Positions 1 to 8,141 of a stretch of DNA of 13,689 nt are shown piece by piece. Position 1 is the first letter of the stretch. The number at the start of each line of letters is the position of its first letter. The DNA is from Stephanodiscus triporus. Taxonomy: Eukaryota > Bacillariophyta > Thalassiosirophyceae > Thalassiosirales > Thalassiosiraceae. The stretch covers positions 1 through 13,689 of the forward strand of contig JALLAZ010000584.1 in assembly GCA_036939755.1 (NCBI GenBank), read 5' to 3'. Below the pieces are notes generated by a model, which saw only the letters and a list, made by a program, of their open reading frames with translations, was not told where the DNA came from and did not search any database. A program made the translations under genes and the position numbers.

Positions 1-865
1 TCATCTCCGCAAACCTCTGCATTTTTCCTCATTCGGGAACAGTATCCTTGCGAGCGGATGAAACTGCAACCTCTTCACTATCATATGAAGAATTGTTTTG
101 AGAATATGGCAGCAAGGTGAGGGGGTTATTCCAAAAATCAAACAGAGCCAATTAATTATCATCTGGCTGCCCAGATAAAAAACAAAAGACCAAACATCCA
201 TCCGGAGGAAACGGCCATCGCCTCCCCCTCCGTCGCCGGCGCATGCTGCGACCAGGCAGAATCACAATCTGGAGAAGTGAGTTGAAAGCCTCTTGTGTCA
301 ACCCAGTGACATGAAGGAAGGAAGAGAAGTCCCCCTCATCACATTATTTTTGCCACGGTGAGATTGAAGGAGGGACCAAAGCTGCCCTTAGCAGATACGA
401 AAGGACATGCAGGCTATTGTGGCAGCATGCCAGCAGAATCAGCGTTATCACAAGCCTGGCGTTCTTCTTCTGCTGATGGGTCAAAGTTCTGGCCATGGCT
501 TCAAGATCATCAGGTAAGGAAATTGGGGGGGCGGATCACCCCTCTCAAGGCTGGACTACTGAGAAATGCCCACAAATTCCTATGCAGCCATCCAGAAAAA
601 GACTATTTTTATTTACGGCACAAGAAAACGAAAAAAGCAAATCTGGACAAGATTTTCAGCGAGTCCAAATCTGGAACTATTGCTCACAAAAACCAAAAAC
701 GAATTACGGCAGTCACCCATTACTTATTTTGTTTTTACAACGACGAAATTTTTCTACCCTCTACCATATCCTGGGTCTGGGCAGTCTGTTGCAGTCATAT
801 TAATGTCTAAAATGCCATGTGATAACTGAATTACATATTATGGATAATGGCAATGTGCCAGGTTA

Positions 866-895
866 TATCTCAAATTGAAAAAGCAATTTGAGATA
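866..895. repeat. perfect inverted repeat (hairpin), 12-bp arms
   Basis: The arms TATCTCAAATTG (866-877) and CAATTTGAGATA (884-895) are exact reverse complements around a 6-base AAAAAG loop. There is no T-run after it that would suggest a Pol III terminator, and no adjoining gene. It could be a remnant of a small inverted-repeat transposon or a chance AT-rich palindrome. The function is unknown. Confidence 0.7.
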
Positions 896-995
896 ATTGA
901 TTATGGATACTTATCAGCCCGTTGAATGTATCTATTATAGTAGACAGCCAAAAAGGTGAGGAAACAGAGGCCGGTAAATGTCATTCTCCTGACAT

Positions 996-1044
996 GATAA
1001 TTGAATTATCAATATTCAATGCGTATCAATGAATTATTGATATT
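996..1044. repeat. cluster of AT-rich inverted repeats
   Basis: GATAATTGAATTATC at 996-1010 is a palindrome with 7-base arms around one G. It runs directly into an imperfect inverted repeat, with the left arm near 1004-1021 and the right arm near 1026-1044 around a short GC-containing centre. Together with the hairpin at 866-895 this makes a roughly 180-base zone of stem-forming DNA. A MITE-like remnant is possible, but I see no clear terminal repeats or target-site duplication. Confidence 0.5.
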
Positions 1045-1548
1045 CTAGCTGGATTACTGTTGAAGCTGTGACAGATCTCCCCTTCTTGTGGCTTGACATG
1101 TTAACCCACACCCAGGCTTCATTTCCCCACTACAAATGAAGAATAAAGGTGGGGTGGCAATTGAGGTGCTACCCCCAGCTGAATGAAGTCAATTTGAGAA
1201 AACCACGGGATGAGCTAATAATGGCCAAAAAGATGGAGGTACCACCTGCATGGTGGCCATTCCGTCGGTACAATTTTTGGTAGGAGGATGGTTCTGAGGA
1301 GGCTTACCCTTAGAGGAAGATCTTTCAATAATTCTGATGCTGCCAAGTTGACTTGTTTACCAGAAGTTCAACTAATACTGATGATGCGTCAATCTCTAAG
1401 GTTGTTAGGCAATTCAGAGCAGACAACTAAGAAACATGACCAATTGATATTAAGGTGTAGATTAGATGAATAATGGGATCGGTGAATGATTGTGTCAAAA
1501 TATGAAGGCTAAAGGCCAAAAAGGCCTGTTTAGCATGTATCTAATACA

Positions 1549-4032
1549 TCATGCTGAAAGGCACTCGTTAACTCGCAGAATCGAGTAAGCTTCACAGCAA
1601 TCGGATTTCGACTCCTTTAGGTAAGCTCCCGAAGCCCAACTCGGCCTAGATGGGTCATTGACACAGACAACATTCCCACCAGTCCTCCACATGGGATAGA
1701 AACCTTCGCCATTCGAAGTCGCTTCCACATTGATGGATTTCACATGTGAAGAAACATCCGTTTTATCCATAAATGCATCATCTCCGCGACTGGCTTCATC
1801 CGCATGACTGGCACCTATGGAAGGCTCACGGAATGCCTCAGCTGAAGTAAGCGACGCAGGCTCGTCTGCCGATTCAGTATGAAGGGCGGTATTGGCCCAA
1901 TTCGTCATATCCGACTGCGAGGCGTACAACGGGCCGGCCTCGGGGTCATCACCGGCCTTCCCAAAAGTAGGGCGAAGTAATTCGGTCGCGGGACGGATGG
2001 CGAGAGCGTCCTGCTGTTCCGCCGTCGATACGGGATCATCCCGTCCCTCCCCATACGAGTTCGTCATCGTGGCGAATTGACTCGCATGTGACGTTGAACT
2101 CGATGGATCAGCCGGCTCGGACGATGCCGCCTCATTCGCGATGCCGCCAAATTGACTCGCCGCAGATGACGAGGATGAGGATGACGACGAAGACGGGGGG
2201 TGATCGACGCCCCCGCCCGATGCCACGTTCGATGAAATCATCGTCTCGGGGGTAGACGACGGGCTCGGTCGTCCCGTTCTCGTTCCTTGGAACGTCCCGC
2301 CGCCGTCGACGGGCGTGGGGGTCGACGTATCCGCATTCGCGTCGCTCGGCGACGGTGTCGGCGGATCCGAACCCGCGTCGACCGGCGCCGACGTGGTCGA
2401 AACATCCGTCGCGGTCGCGTCCGGCTCGTCCTGCCGCCCCGAGTCGCTCCCCGGCCGCCGCTTGGACGACTTCGCCCTCCCGCCGCCCTCTCCCTCAGCC
2501 GCCGTCGTAGTCGTCGACGCCGACGCCGCCTCCTGCTTGGATGCCTTGGCCCTGCCCCCCCCTCCTCCTCCTCCCCCGCCGGTGTCCGATGCGATGTCGT
2601 CCGCCGTTGTCGTCGTCGTCGTAGACGCGTCCGACGTCCCACCCTCCCCGTCCTCCCCGCCGACGTCGCCGAGGTCCAACGTCCCCTCCCACGCCACGCA
2701 GTCCGGACACGCCCCCTCGTCTAAGCACTGCCTCATACGTTCGTTCATGCCCAAACACCCGCCCATGCCCGACAGCCTCTCGAGTCCGATCGCAGTCGCC
2801 GCCCTGCAGTACCTGTTCAGGCGCAACTGCACCGCCTTGCCGTGCCATCCGTGATCGTCCGCGGGGCACTCCAGACCGCCGTTGATGTTGTCGAGCGTTC
2901 CGCCGAAGTCGTCGTCGAGGAGCACGCTCTGGTGACACGTGCGGTCGTTCTTGACGTTTTCCATCCAGTAGAACAACCCCGCGCCCCACGCGTACCGCTC
3001 GTCGGTCGCGACAAGGTCCGGACGTTGGCAGAATGTCTGAGGCGCACCCGTTAGCGCCACGGACGCGCGTATGTAGTTGTAATTCCACGACAGCTGTATC
3101 GATCCCCGTCCGAGGAATATCGAATCGGCGCGGACGTATCCGGCGGCGGTGCCGTTCGCGGAGCGCTCGTGCACGTCGTCGCACTCGCATCCCTCCGGCG
3201 GGAGGAGGTTCGACTGGCAGTACCCGTTGAACGGCCTTCCCCCCCCCGCGAGGCTGCCGTGTTCCGGGCACGTCATGCTGTCCCAATCGAACGACCCGGC
3301 GTCGCACGGACGGCAGTACGCCTCGCCGTCGAGCGTCATCGCGTCGGCGCACATCAGGTACTCCCTCGGCGCGCGGAATTCGTCCGACTCGTGCAGGGCG
3401 TTGCCGAGGAACGCCGCGAGCTCGGACCTGATCATGTTCTCCGACCCCATGTTGAATATCCCCTCGTCGGGATGGTCCGTGTTGTACATGGACACCGCGT
3501 CGCAGAACCCCGCGTACGTGTACGGCGCCGACGCCTCCGGCGCGATGGCGCGGAACACCTCCCCCGTCAGTATCGAGTCGCACGGCCCGACGTCGCTTAC
3601 CCCCAGCCCCGCCCCCCCGCCGTACGACCGCGTGGACGGCGCGGGGGGTATCCTCGGACGCGACCTGTCGCGACAGTAGCACAGCCCGTCGACGTCGCAC
3701 GGCCAATATTCCTGATCCGACGATTGGCAGGCCGAGCACTCGGCGTCGGTGGTGGCCTGGGGATGGTTCGGATTCGCGAGGCATTCGTGGGCGTCGTTCG
3801 AGCAGGACGACTTGGTCGGGGAGCATACGAAGGCGGGGGGGATGTAGGACGACGACGACGACGAGGAGGAGGATGTTTTTAGGCCATCGTCGTCCCCGTC
3901 GTCGTCGTCGTCGTAGTCGTCGTCCGCGGTCGATGTCGTTGCCCGGGAGGAGGACGAGGAGGACGAGGAGGACGAGGGGAGGACGAGGAGCATCGTCACC
4001 GCGAGGAGGATCAGGGGGGAGGAGGATTTCAT
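1549..4032 (-). CDS. secreted GH19 chitinase-like protein with mucin-like tail and C-terminal Cys module
   Basis: 827 residues in one open frame; the ATG at 4030-4032 has A at -3. Residues 1-20 form a signal peptide (KSSSPLILLAVTMLLVL), so the protein enters the secretory route. Next come Ser and Asp runs and a Cys-rich segment (C70, C77, C84, C99, C102, C112, C118, C120). The catalytic domain spans about 150-450. Its HE motif (H214-E215) and E224 give the two acidic residues expected of GH19. The GRGSIQLSWNYNY block (308-320) and the NINGG block (382-386) are the classical substrate-cleft signatures. An NGT glycosylation sequon sits at 293. Residues 455-775 are Ser/Thr/Pro/Asp/Gly-rich and probably O-glycosylated. 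Residues 778-827 form a compact Cys module (C790, C812, C813, C824). Expected reaction: endo-hydrolysis of chitin beta-1,4 links outside the cell. Activity is inferred. The tail makes the protein much longer than a typical 200-300 residue GH19 enzyme. Confidence 0.88.
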   Translation of the reverse strand: MKSSSPLILLAVTMLLVLPSSSSSSSSSSRATTSTADDDYDDDDDGDDDGLKTSSSSSSSSSYIPPAFVCSPTKSSCSNDAHECLANPNHPQATTDAECSACQSSDQEYWPCDVDGLCYCRDRSRPRIPPAPSTRSYGGGAGLGVSDVGPCDSILTGEVFRAIAPEASAPYTYAGFCDAVSMYNTDHPDEGIFNMGSENMIRSELAAFLGNALHESDEFRAPREYLMCADAMTLDGEAYCRPCDAGSFDWDSMTCPEHGSLAGGGRPFNGYCQSNLLPPEGCECDDVHERSANGTAAGYVRADSIFLGRGSIQLSWNYNYIRASVALTGAPQTFCQRPDLVATDERYAWGAGLFYWMENVKNDRTCHQSVLLDDDFGGTLDNINGGLECPADDHGWHGKAVQLRLNRYCRAATAIGLERLSGMGGCLGMNERMRQCLDEGACPDCVAWEGTLDLGDVGGEDGEGGTSDASTTTTTTADDIASDTGGGGGGGGGRAKASKQEAASASTTTTAAEGEGGGRAKSSKRRPGSDSGRQDEPDATATDVSTTSAPVDAGSDPPTPSPSDANADTSTPTPVDGGGTFQGTRTGRPSPSSTPETMISSNVASGGGVDHPPSSSSSSSSSSAASQFGGIANEAASSEPADPSSSTSHASQFATMTNSYGEGRDDPVSTAEQQDALAIRPATELLRPTFGKAGDDPEAGPLYASQSDMTNWANTALHTESADEPASLTSAEAFREPSIGASHADEASRGDDAFMDKTDVSSHVKSINVEATSNGEGFYPMWRTGGNVVCVNDPSRPSWASGAYLKESKSDCCEAYSILRVNECLSA

Positions 4033-4394
4033 TGTTTTTCTATCGCATATTTTAATAATCGTCGTGGGATGGTCGATCGTGGGCGGGGGGGCGGGGGGAT
4101 GGAGGCTGTAGTACTATGAATGTAGTATTTACCTGTACCGATTCGGGGGGCGCATCAAAGTAAAAAACTCGAAGTCGCAATGACAGCGATATGGCACCGC
4201 AGGAATTCTAGCACGGTACATACCTGGTTTTCTCACAAACTTACTCCATACTTTTTTATTCAGTTGGGGGTGCGATATGTTGTAAGGGCCACCCATAGAA
4301 GGGTGTTGGGAGGGAGAATATGTATGGATGAAACACTACACTGTAAAAGAGGCATTAAAATGACACCTACGGCTATTATCCGACCAAACCAGAC
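4033..4394. promoter_or_regulatory. intergenic spacer, presumed promoter of the chitinase-like gene
   Basis: This 362-base gap lies between the 5' end of the chitinase-like gene and the 3' end of the acidic-protein gene, both on the minus strand. Just upstream of the chitinase ATG the minus strand is AT-rich (ATTATTAAAATATG), which could serve as core promoter or leader. Further up are a G-run tract and the sequence TAGTACTATGAATGTAGTA. I cannot name a specific factor site. Confidence 0.35.
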
Positions 4395-7300
4395 TCAACT
4401 TTGAATCTGAGCGACCATCACATCCATCAAATGTTGACGACGAGCCGGATCCTCGCTTATGGGAGTCCATCGTTTCATCCTTCCGCTTTCCTCCATCTCG
4501 CGAAATTCAGCTTCGTGTTTCTCTCGAAGGACAATGACGAATTCTTCCTCAAATGTACGCGAATGGTGATGTTTAGGGTCGGGCTGATTCCGTAGGGATG
4601 GAGGTGGTGGCGGTGGTGGGAGAGTGTGCGAGGTCAAAGTTGGCTGTCGAGGAATGGGAAGTTGATGACTAGGAGTATCGAGAGTGACTTCGTCGACAAG
4701 ATCGTTTTCTTCGAATAATGCACCCCGGCGTGCATCTTGCATCACCTCAGCTGGTGGACCGGTGGTGCCCTTCTTCGCAATCTCGAGCTTGCCCTCGCCT
4801 TGTTCGTCATCATCGCCGCCATCCTCAAAATCAAACTCGTCATCCGACCATCCGGCATCCTCTTCTCTGTCATCCGTGGGCCCGTCATTCTCCCCGTCGA
4901 GCATGTCATCGTGACCAGCCTCATCCACAACGGTTCGCAGGGAAGGATTAGTATGCTGCCGCGGAGGCTGACGAGCCGCAATTTGAGTGTGGCCCGTGTA
5001 TCCCCTTTGCTTGTCGTCCGCATGAAGCTCGTGCTCCTCCCTTCGATGAAAAGTGGGAGGGACACGGCTGTCATCGCTACTGTGGAGGGAACTGGTGGGA
5101 GGAGTCGATCGCGTGCGCACGCACTCATCTTCCCGACCAGATCGGCCGGCCATTGGCTCGTCGGGATTCGTCGCCGCAGCGGCCAGACGCGACAGGCCGG
5201 ACATGAGCAAACCGCCGATTAGAGGCCTGGGCCTACTGGAGGTTTCGGTCTGTTGTGGAATGGGAGGTGGAGGGAATCGCGGAGGAAGTGGTGGTGGTGG
5301 TGGAGGAGGAGGAGGCGGGGGTGAAAACTTTTGTTGCGAAGATTTGACATTCAGCATTATGGATGGGTCGTTGCCGACGACGTCCGCTGGCCGAGGGAGG
5401 CGAAATTCGGCGCTCAGCGGGGGAGGAGGAGGATAACGGACGTCTGCGGCTGCCTCTCGCTCGGCGGCCTCGATCTCCTCGGCGCTCGGAAGCGCGAGGC
5501 CGAACCTTCCCAGTCCCTGCAACTTCGACGAGACGTTCGTCACGCCGTCGAGCTGACGCAGCGCGCTCCTGAATCCCGTGGTCTTCGCCCTCGCCGCGCC
5601 CCGGAGCCGATCGATCTGATCCGACACGACGAGCATGCCCGAATCGGCGAGGCTGCGGCTTAGCAGATATCGATCGCGCGCGTCGTCGTCGTCGTCGTCG
5701 TCGTCGACGACGTCGAATGAGGTGGTGCCGTCGCGGAGGATGGGGGCGTGATCGTCCAGACGTTGATCGCGGGATAGCGAGACGGCCGCATTCCGGAGCG
5801 ATGCCGAGTCCGGCGCGTGGAGCGGCGTCACCGATCGCACCGCGTACTGCACCGTCGGCTCGTCGTCGACGACGTCCCCCCCCGGACGGAATCGAACCGA
5901 GACCACGGATCGGGCGAGCACGAGCCTCCCCCCGGACGCATCGTCGTCCGTCCCGTTGTTATATACCTCGTCGTCGTCGTCGGCCCCGCGGTGGTGGCAG
6001 GGCACGCTCACGGCGAGCGAGCAAAGCGCCTCCACGACGCCGCACCTTAGGTCGATCCTGAATTTGCACGTCTCCGCCAACGACGTCATGCATAGGACGG
6101 GTCCGGAAAGGACCAGGCCCGTCCCCCGGACGACGACGTCCTCCTCCTCTACCCCCTCCGCTCCCTCCCCGTCGTCCTCCCTCGAGAGGAAGTCTTCCTC
6201 CGGACACGTGAGCGCGACGAGCATGTCCGCGAGGAGGGACTGATTCGCCGATCGAACGAGGACCTCCTCCGTCGTGACGGCCCCCCCCTCCTCCTCCTCC
6301 TCCGCCTTCGTTCCTTTGCCGATCCCCCCCTTCCTCCTCCTCTCCCCGTCCTCCCCGGCGCCGAAGTGTTCCCGCACGGCGTCGACGTCGTCCCTCACGA
6401 CCGTGCCGTCGCGCAGTACCAACTCGTAATCCATCCGATCAAGTTCGACGCCGAGGGTGTACTTCCTCAATCCAGGACGGGACGCGTAATACGCCCGCAG
6501 GTCCGCGGCGGCGGCATCGGCCGAGGAAGACGAATCACGTAGCCGGCGATGCAATCGCGATATCAGGTCCGAATCGCGAAGCGACGCGACGTACGCGGAC
6601 AGGGCCCGGTGGATCATGAGTTGTTCGGGGGTGATCGTCTCGGACTTGTCGTCGACGTGGTCGTCGTCGTCGTGGTCGTCGTCGTTCTTCTCGTCGTACG
6701 AGGACGGAGTGGGTCGAGGACGCGTTCTCGTCCCCGTCCTCGCGTCCGGGATGGGCCCGCCCCTCGATCGCGTCCTGTGAGCGACGGGGGGGGACGTCGT
6801 CGCCGACGTCGTCATCATCGTGGTGAAACGCGGCGGTGGTGGAGGAGGCGGCGGAGCGGGGACGGGGACGGCGGACGACGACGACGGCGCCGGGCCGTCG
6901 ACTTCGACGTCGTCGTCGTCGTCGTCGTCATCGACATAGTCGTCGTCGGACCATCCCCCCCCTCCGTCCGCATCGACGTCCGCGTCGACGTCCGAATGGA
7001 ATCCCGAACCTCCGTCGTCGTCGTCGTCGTCGTCATCCTTCGCCGCCGCGGTTGGCGGCGGCGGAGGCGGCGGGGGGGGTCGTCGCGACGACGACGACGA
7101 CGGCGGCGGCGGCCCTCCCGGGATGAGCGTCGGGGGAAGTTGTTGGCGGTCCGGTCGTCGTCCCGCCGCCGAACGCGGACGGCCGTCATCGTCGTCGCCC
7201 CCCGCCGCGTCGTCGTAGTCGTCGTCGTCGTCGTTGTCGACAACGACGACCGCCGTGGGATCGTCGTCGTTGTCCTCGTTGAATATGTCGTCGTCGTCCT

Positions 7301-7499
7301 CCTCGAGGTCCCAGTCCTCCTCCTCCTCCTCCTCCTCCTCCTCCTTTGACCCCCCTCCTCCTCCTTCCCTTCCCCTACAGGGATCCTCCTCCTCCTCCTC
7401 CACCGCCCCGCGGCCCCCCTCGCCGCCACCACCTCCGCCGACATCGTCGTCGTCGTCCAGCATGGCGAGCAGATCGTCGTCGTCGTCCCATCCCGACAT
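4395..7499 (-). CDS. large acidic, mostly disordered protein with four acidic-Trp motifs, function unknown
   Basis: 1034 residues from the ATG at 7497-7499, which has AAG just before it. The frame can be extended to a GTG at 7553, but GTG is not a normal start in a nuclear gene. Residues 1-290 are low complexity: Asp, Glu, Gly and Pro runs. Two regions look folded: about 292-379 (starting ITPEQLMIHRALSAYVASL and including a YYASRPGLRKYTLGVELDRM stretch) and about 408-582 (with five Cys and alternating hydrophobics). A short helical segment lies near 670-690, then a proline run at about 727-745. The C-terminus (980-1034) is a charged probable helix. Four of the five tryptophans lie in acidic motifs: GWDDDDDL (W4), DWDLEEDDDD (W63), GWSDDDYVDD (W183) and GWSDDEFDFED (W884). 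I do not recognise the family. Acidic-Trp motifs of this kind bind coatomer delta-COP in proteins such as Dsl1, so a vesicle-traffic role is one guess only. It is divergent from the TAZ gene. Confidence 0.75.
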   Translation of the reverse strand: MSGWDDDDDLLAMLDDDDDVGGGGGGEGGRGAVEEEEEDPCRGREGGGGGSKEEEEEEEEEDWDLEEDDDDIFNEDNDDDPTAVVVVDNDDDDDYDDAAGGDDDDGRPRSAAGRRPDRQQLPPTLIPGGPPPPSSSSSRRPPPPPPPPPTAAAKDDDDDDDDGGSGFHSDVDADVDADGGGGWSDDDYVDDDDDDDDVEVDGPAPSSSSAVPVPAPPPPPPPPRFTTMMTTSATTSPPVAHRTRSRGGPIPDARTGTRTRPRPTPSSYDEKNDDDHDDDDHVDDKSETITPEQLMIHRALSAYVASLRDSDLISRLHRRLRDSSSSADAAAADLRAYYASRPGLRKYTLGVELDRMDYELVLRDGTVVRDDVDAVREHFGAGEDGERRRKGGIGKGTKAEEEEEGGAVTTEEVLVRSANQSLLADMLVALTCPEEDFLSREDDGEGAEGVEEEDVVVRGTGLVLSGPVLCMTSLAETCKFRIDLRCGVVEALCSLAVSVPCHHRGADDDDEVYNNGTDDDASGGRLVLARSVVSVRFRPGGDVVDDEPTVQYAVRSVTPLHAPDSASLRNAAVSLSRDQRLDDHAPILRDGTTSFDVVDDDDDDDDARDRYLLSRSLADSGMLVVSDQIDRLRGAARAKTTGFRSALRQLDGVTNVSSKLQGLGRFGLALPSAEEIEAAEREAAADVRYPPPPPLSAEFRLPRPADVVGNDPSIMLNVKSSQQKFSPPPPPPPPPPPLPPRFPPPPIPQQTETSSRPRPLIGGLLMSGLSRLAAAATNPDEPMAGRSGREDECVRTRSTPPTSSLHSSDDSRVPPTFHRREEHELHADDKQRGYTGHTQIAARQPPRQHTNPSLRTVVDEAGHDDMLDGENDGPTDDREEDAGWSDDEFDFEDGGDDDEQGEGKLEIAKKGTTGPPAEVMQDARRGALFEENDLVDEVTLDTPSHQLPIPRQPTLTSHTLPPPPPPPSLRNQPDPKHHHSRTFEEEFVIVLREKHEAEFREMEESGRMKRWTPISEDPARRQHLMDVMVAQIQS
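5681..5711. repeat. TCG/CGA trinucleotide run (poly-Asp)
   Basis: A TCG repeat on the plus strand, read on the minus strand as GAC, encodes the eight-Asp run between the second folded region and the C-terminal part of the acidic protein. Similar runs at about 6907-6930 and 7012-7034 encode its N-terminal Asp tracts. Confidence 0.8.
7315..7344. repeat. TCC/GGA trinucleotide run (poly-Glu)
   Basis: An almost uninterrupted TCC repeat on the plus strand is read on the minus strand as the Glu run at residues 53-61 of the acidic protein. The same repeat occurs in the TAZ gene at 8190-8213, where it is read in the sense direction as Ser. Confidence 0.8.
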
Positions 7500-8141
7500 C
7501 TTACTACTCTCCTCGAGGAGGGAGAGGGGGGGGCGCAAAAATCCCCGTTTCACTCTTTTATGGTTTTTGGCATTTGTTGGTCATAATGGAGTTTTGCTAC
7601 GGTAGGAATTCGTAGTAGACATAACGGCGGGAGTTCATGGTACTTACTTACTCCTACGTGAGATACCTAGTGTATTTTTAAGTAACGTACGTACTTATGA
7701 TACACTTTGGAATAGGTGTATGGTAGGTACAAAAATTAATGGATGGCTCCTATGAATGTGCCTGCCTGCCTCGCCTCACTCGCTCGCGAGCTAGCCACGC
7801 CACTCAAAAACCACCATAGAAAAGGACGACCTCGCCTCGACCAATCAATTATCTCCATGTAAAGTTGAGAAGGCCAAGACTAAGATGTTGAACTTACCAC
7901 CACCAAAATTGCATTGTGGCTATATGGGCACAGACAGCCAACCAATTGCAGTTTTGCGCACGAATCTCTATCATATACGATATCCCTTCCTAAAAAGTCT
8001 CGACGCTGCAATGACAAACAATGTTGTATTACGAGGACGAAGAGATTACATGCGGCGCTGACAGCCCTCCAATCCAAGAGGTGCAATAGTGTCAGTGAAT
8101 AAGTATCTAATAGAGTTGTAAACTCGAGAGCCGCTGGGGAC
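7500..8141. promoter_or_regulatory. divergent intergenic region between the acidic-protein and TAZ genes
   Basis: These 642 bases separate two genes transcribed away from each other, so they probably hold both promoters. I see a CCAAT-box-like element (GACCAATCAATT, about 7837-7848), a nested palindrome at 7669-7706, and a CTCGCTCGCGAGC palindrome near 7779-7791. An in-frame TAA at 8100-8102 precedes the TAZ ATG, so the TAZ protein is unlikely to extend further upstream without another exon. Small frames inside the spacer show nothing recognisable. Confidence 0.5.
7669..7706. repeat. nested inverted repeat in the divergent promoter
   Basis: The outer arms AGTGTAT (7669-7675) and ATACACT (7700-7706) and the inner arms AAGTA (7680-7684) and TACTT (7692-7696) flank the centre ACGTACG. 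This is a possible dimeric factor site shared by the two divergent genes. The centre carries ACGT, the core recognised by many bZIP proteins. Its role here is inferred. Confidence 0.5.

Larger units (their letters stand above)
1..1548. other. gene-poor AT-richer stretch, no convincing gene
   Basis: I find no reading frame here that I can recognise. The longest plus-strand frame (358-810, opening with GTG rather than ATG) has no domain I know, and frames overlapping it are equally open. On the minus strand at about 150-200 a short stretch reads DVWSF, which resembles kinase subdomain IX, but nothing convincing follows it. Two inverted-repeat structures lie at 866-895 and about 996-1044. The last part is the 3' flank of the chitinase gene, whose stop codon is at 1549-1551. 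Confidence 0.6.

Noticed and set aside
358..810. 150-codon plus-strand frame in the left spacer
   Set aside because: It opens with GTG, has no recognisable domain, and two other frames are partly open over the same DNA. It may be chance or an old repeat.
2495..3826. 443-codon minus-strand frame overlapping the chitinase, Arg/Gly-rich
   Set aside because: It is a shifted frame of the chitinase gene. The GH19 signatures and signal peptide are only in the other frame, and its Arg richness comes from reading GC-rich codons out of phase.
6900..7345. trinucleotide repeats as a CRISPR-like or satellite array
   Set aside because: The units are 3 bases and stay in the coding frame as Asp/Glu runs; there are no spacers.
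6549..7349. 266-codon plus-strand frame with long Val and Arg runs
   Set aside because: It is an antisense reading of the Asp/Glu tracts of the acidic protein; TCG repeats read as GTC give Val.
6815..7444. 209-codon Arg/Thr-rich minus-strand frame
   Set aside because: It is an out-of-phase reading of the Asp repeats of the acidic protein (GAC read as ACG or CGA).
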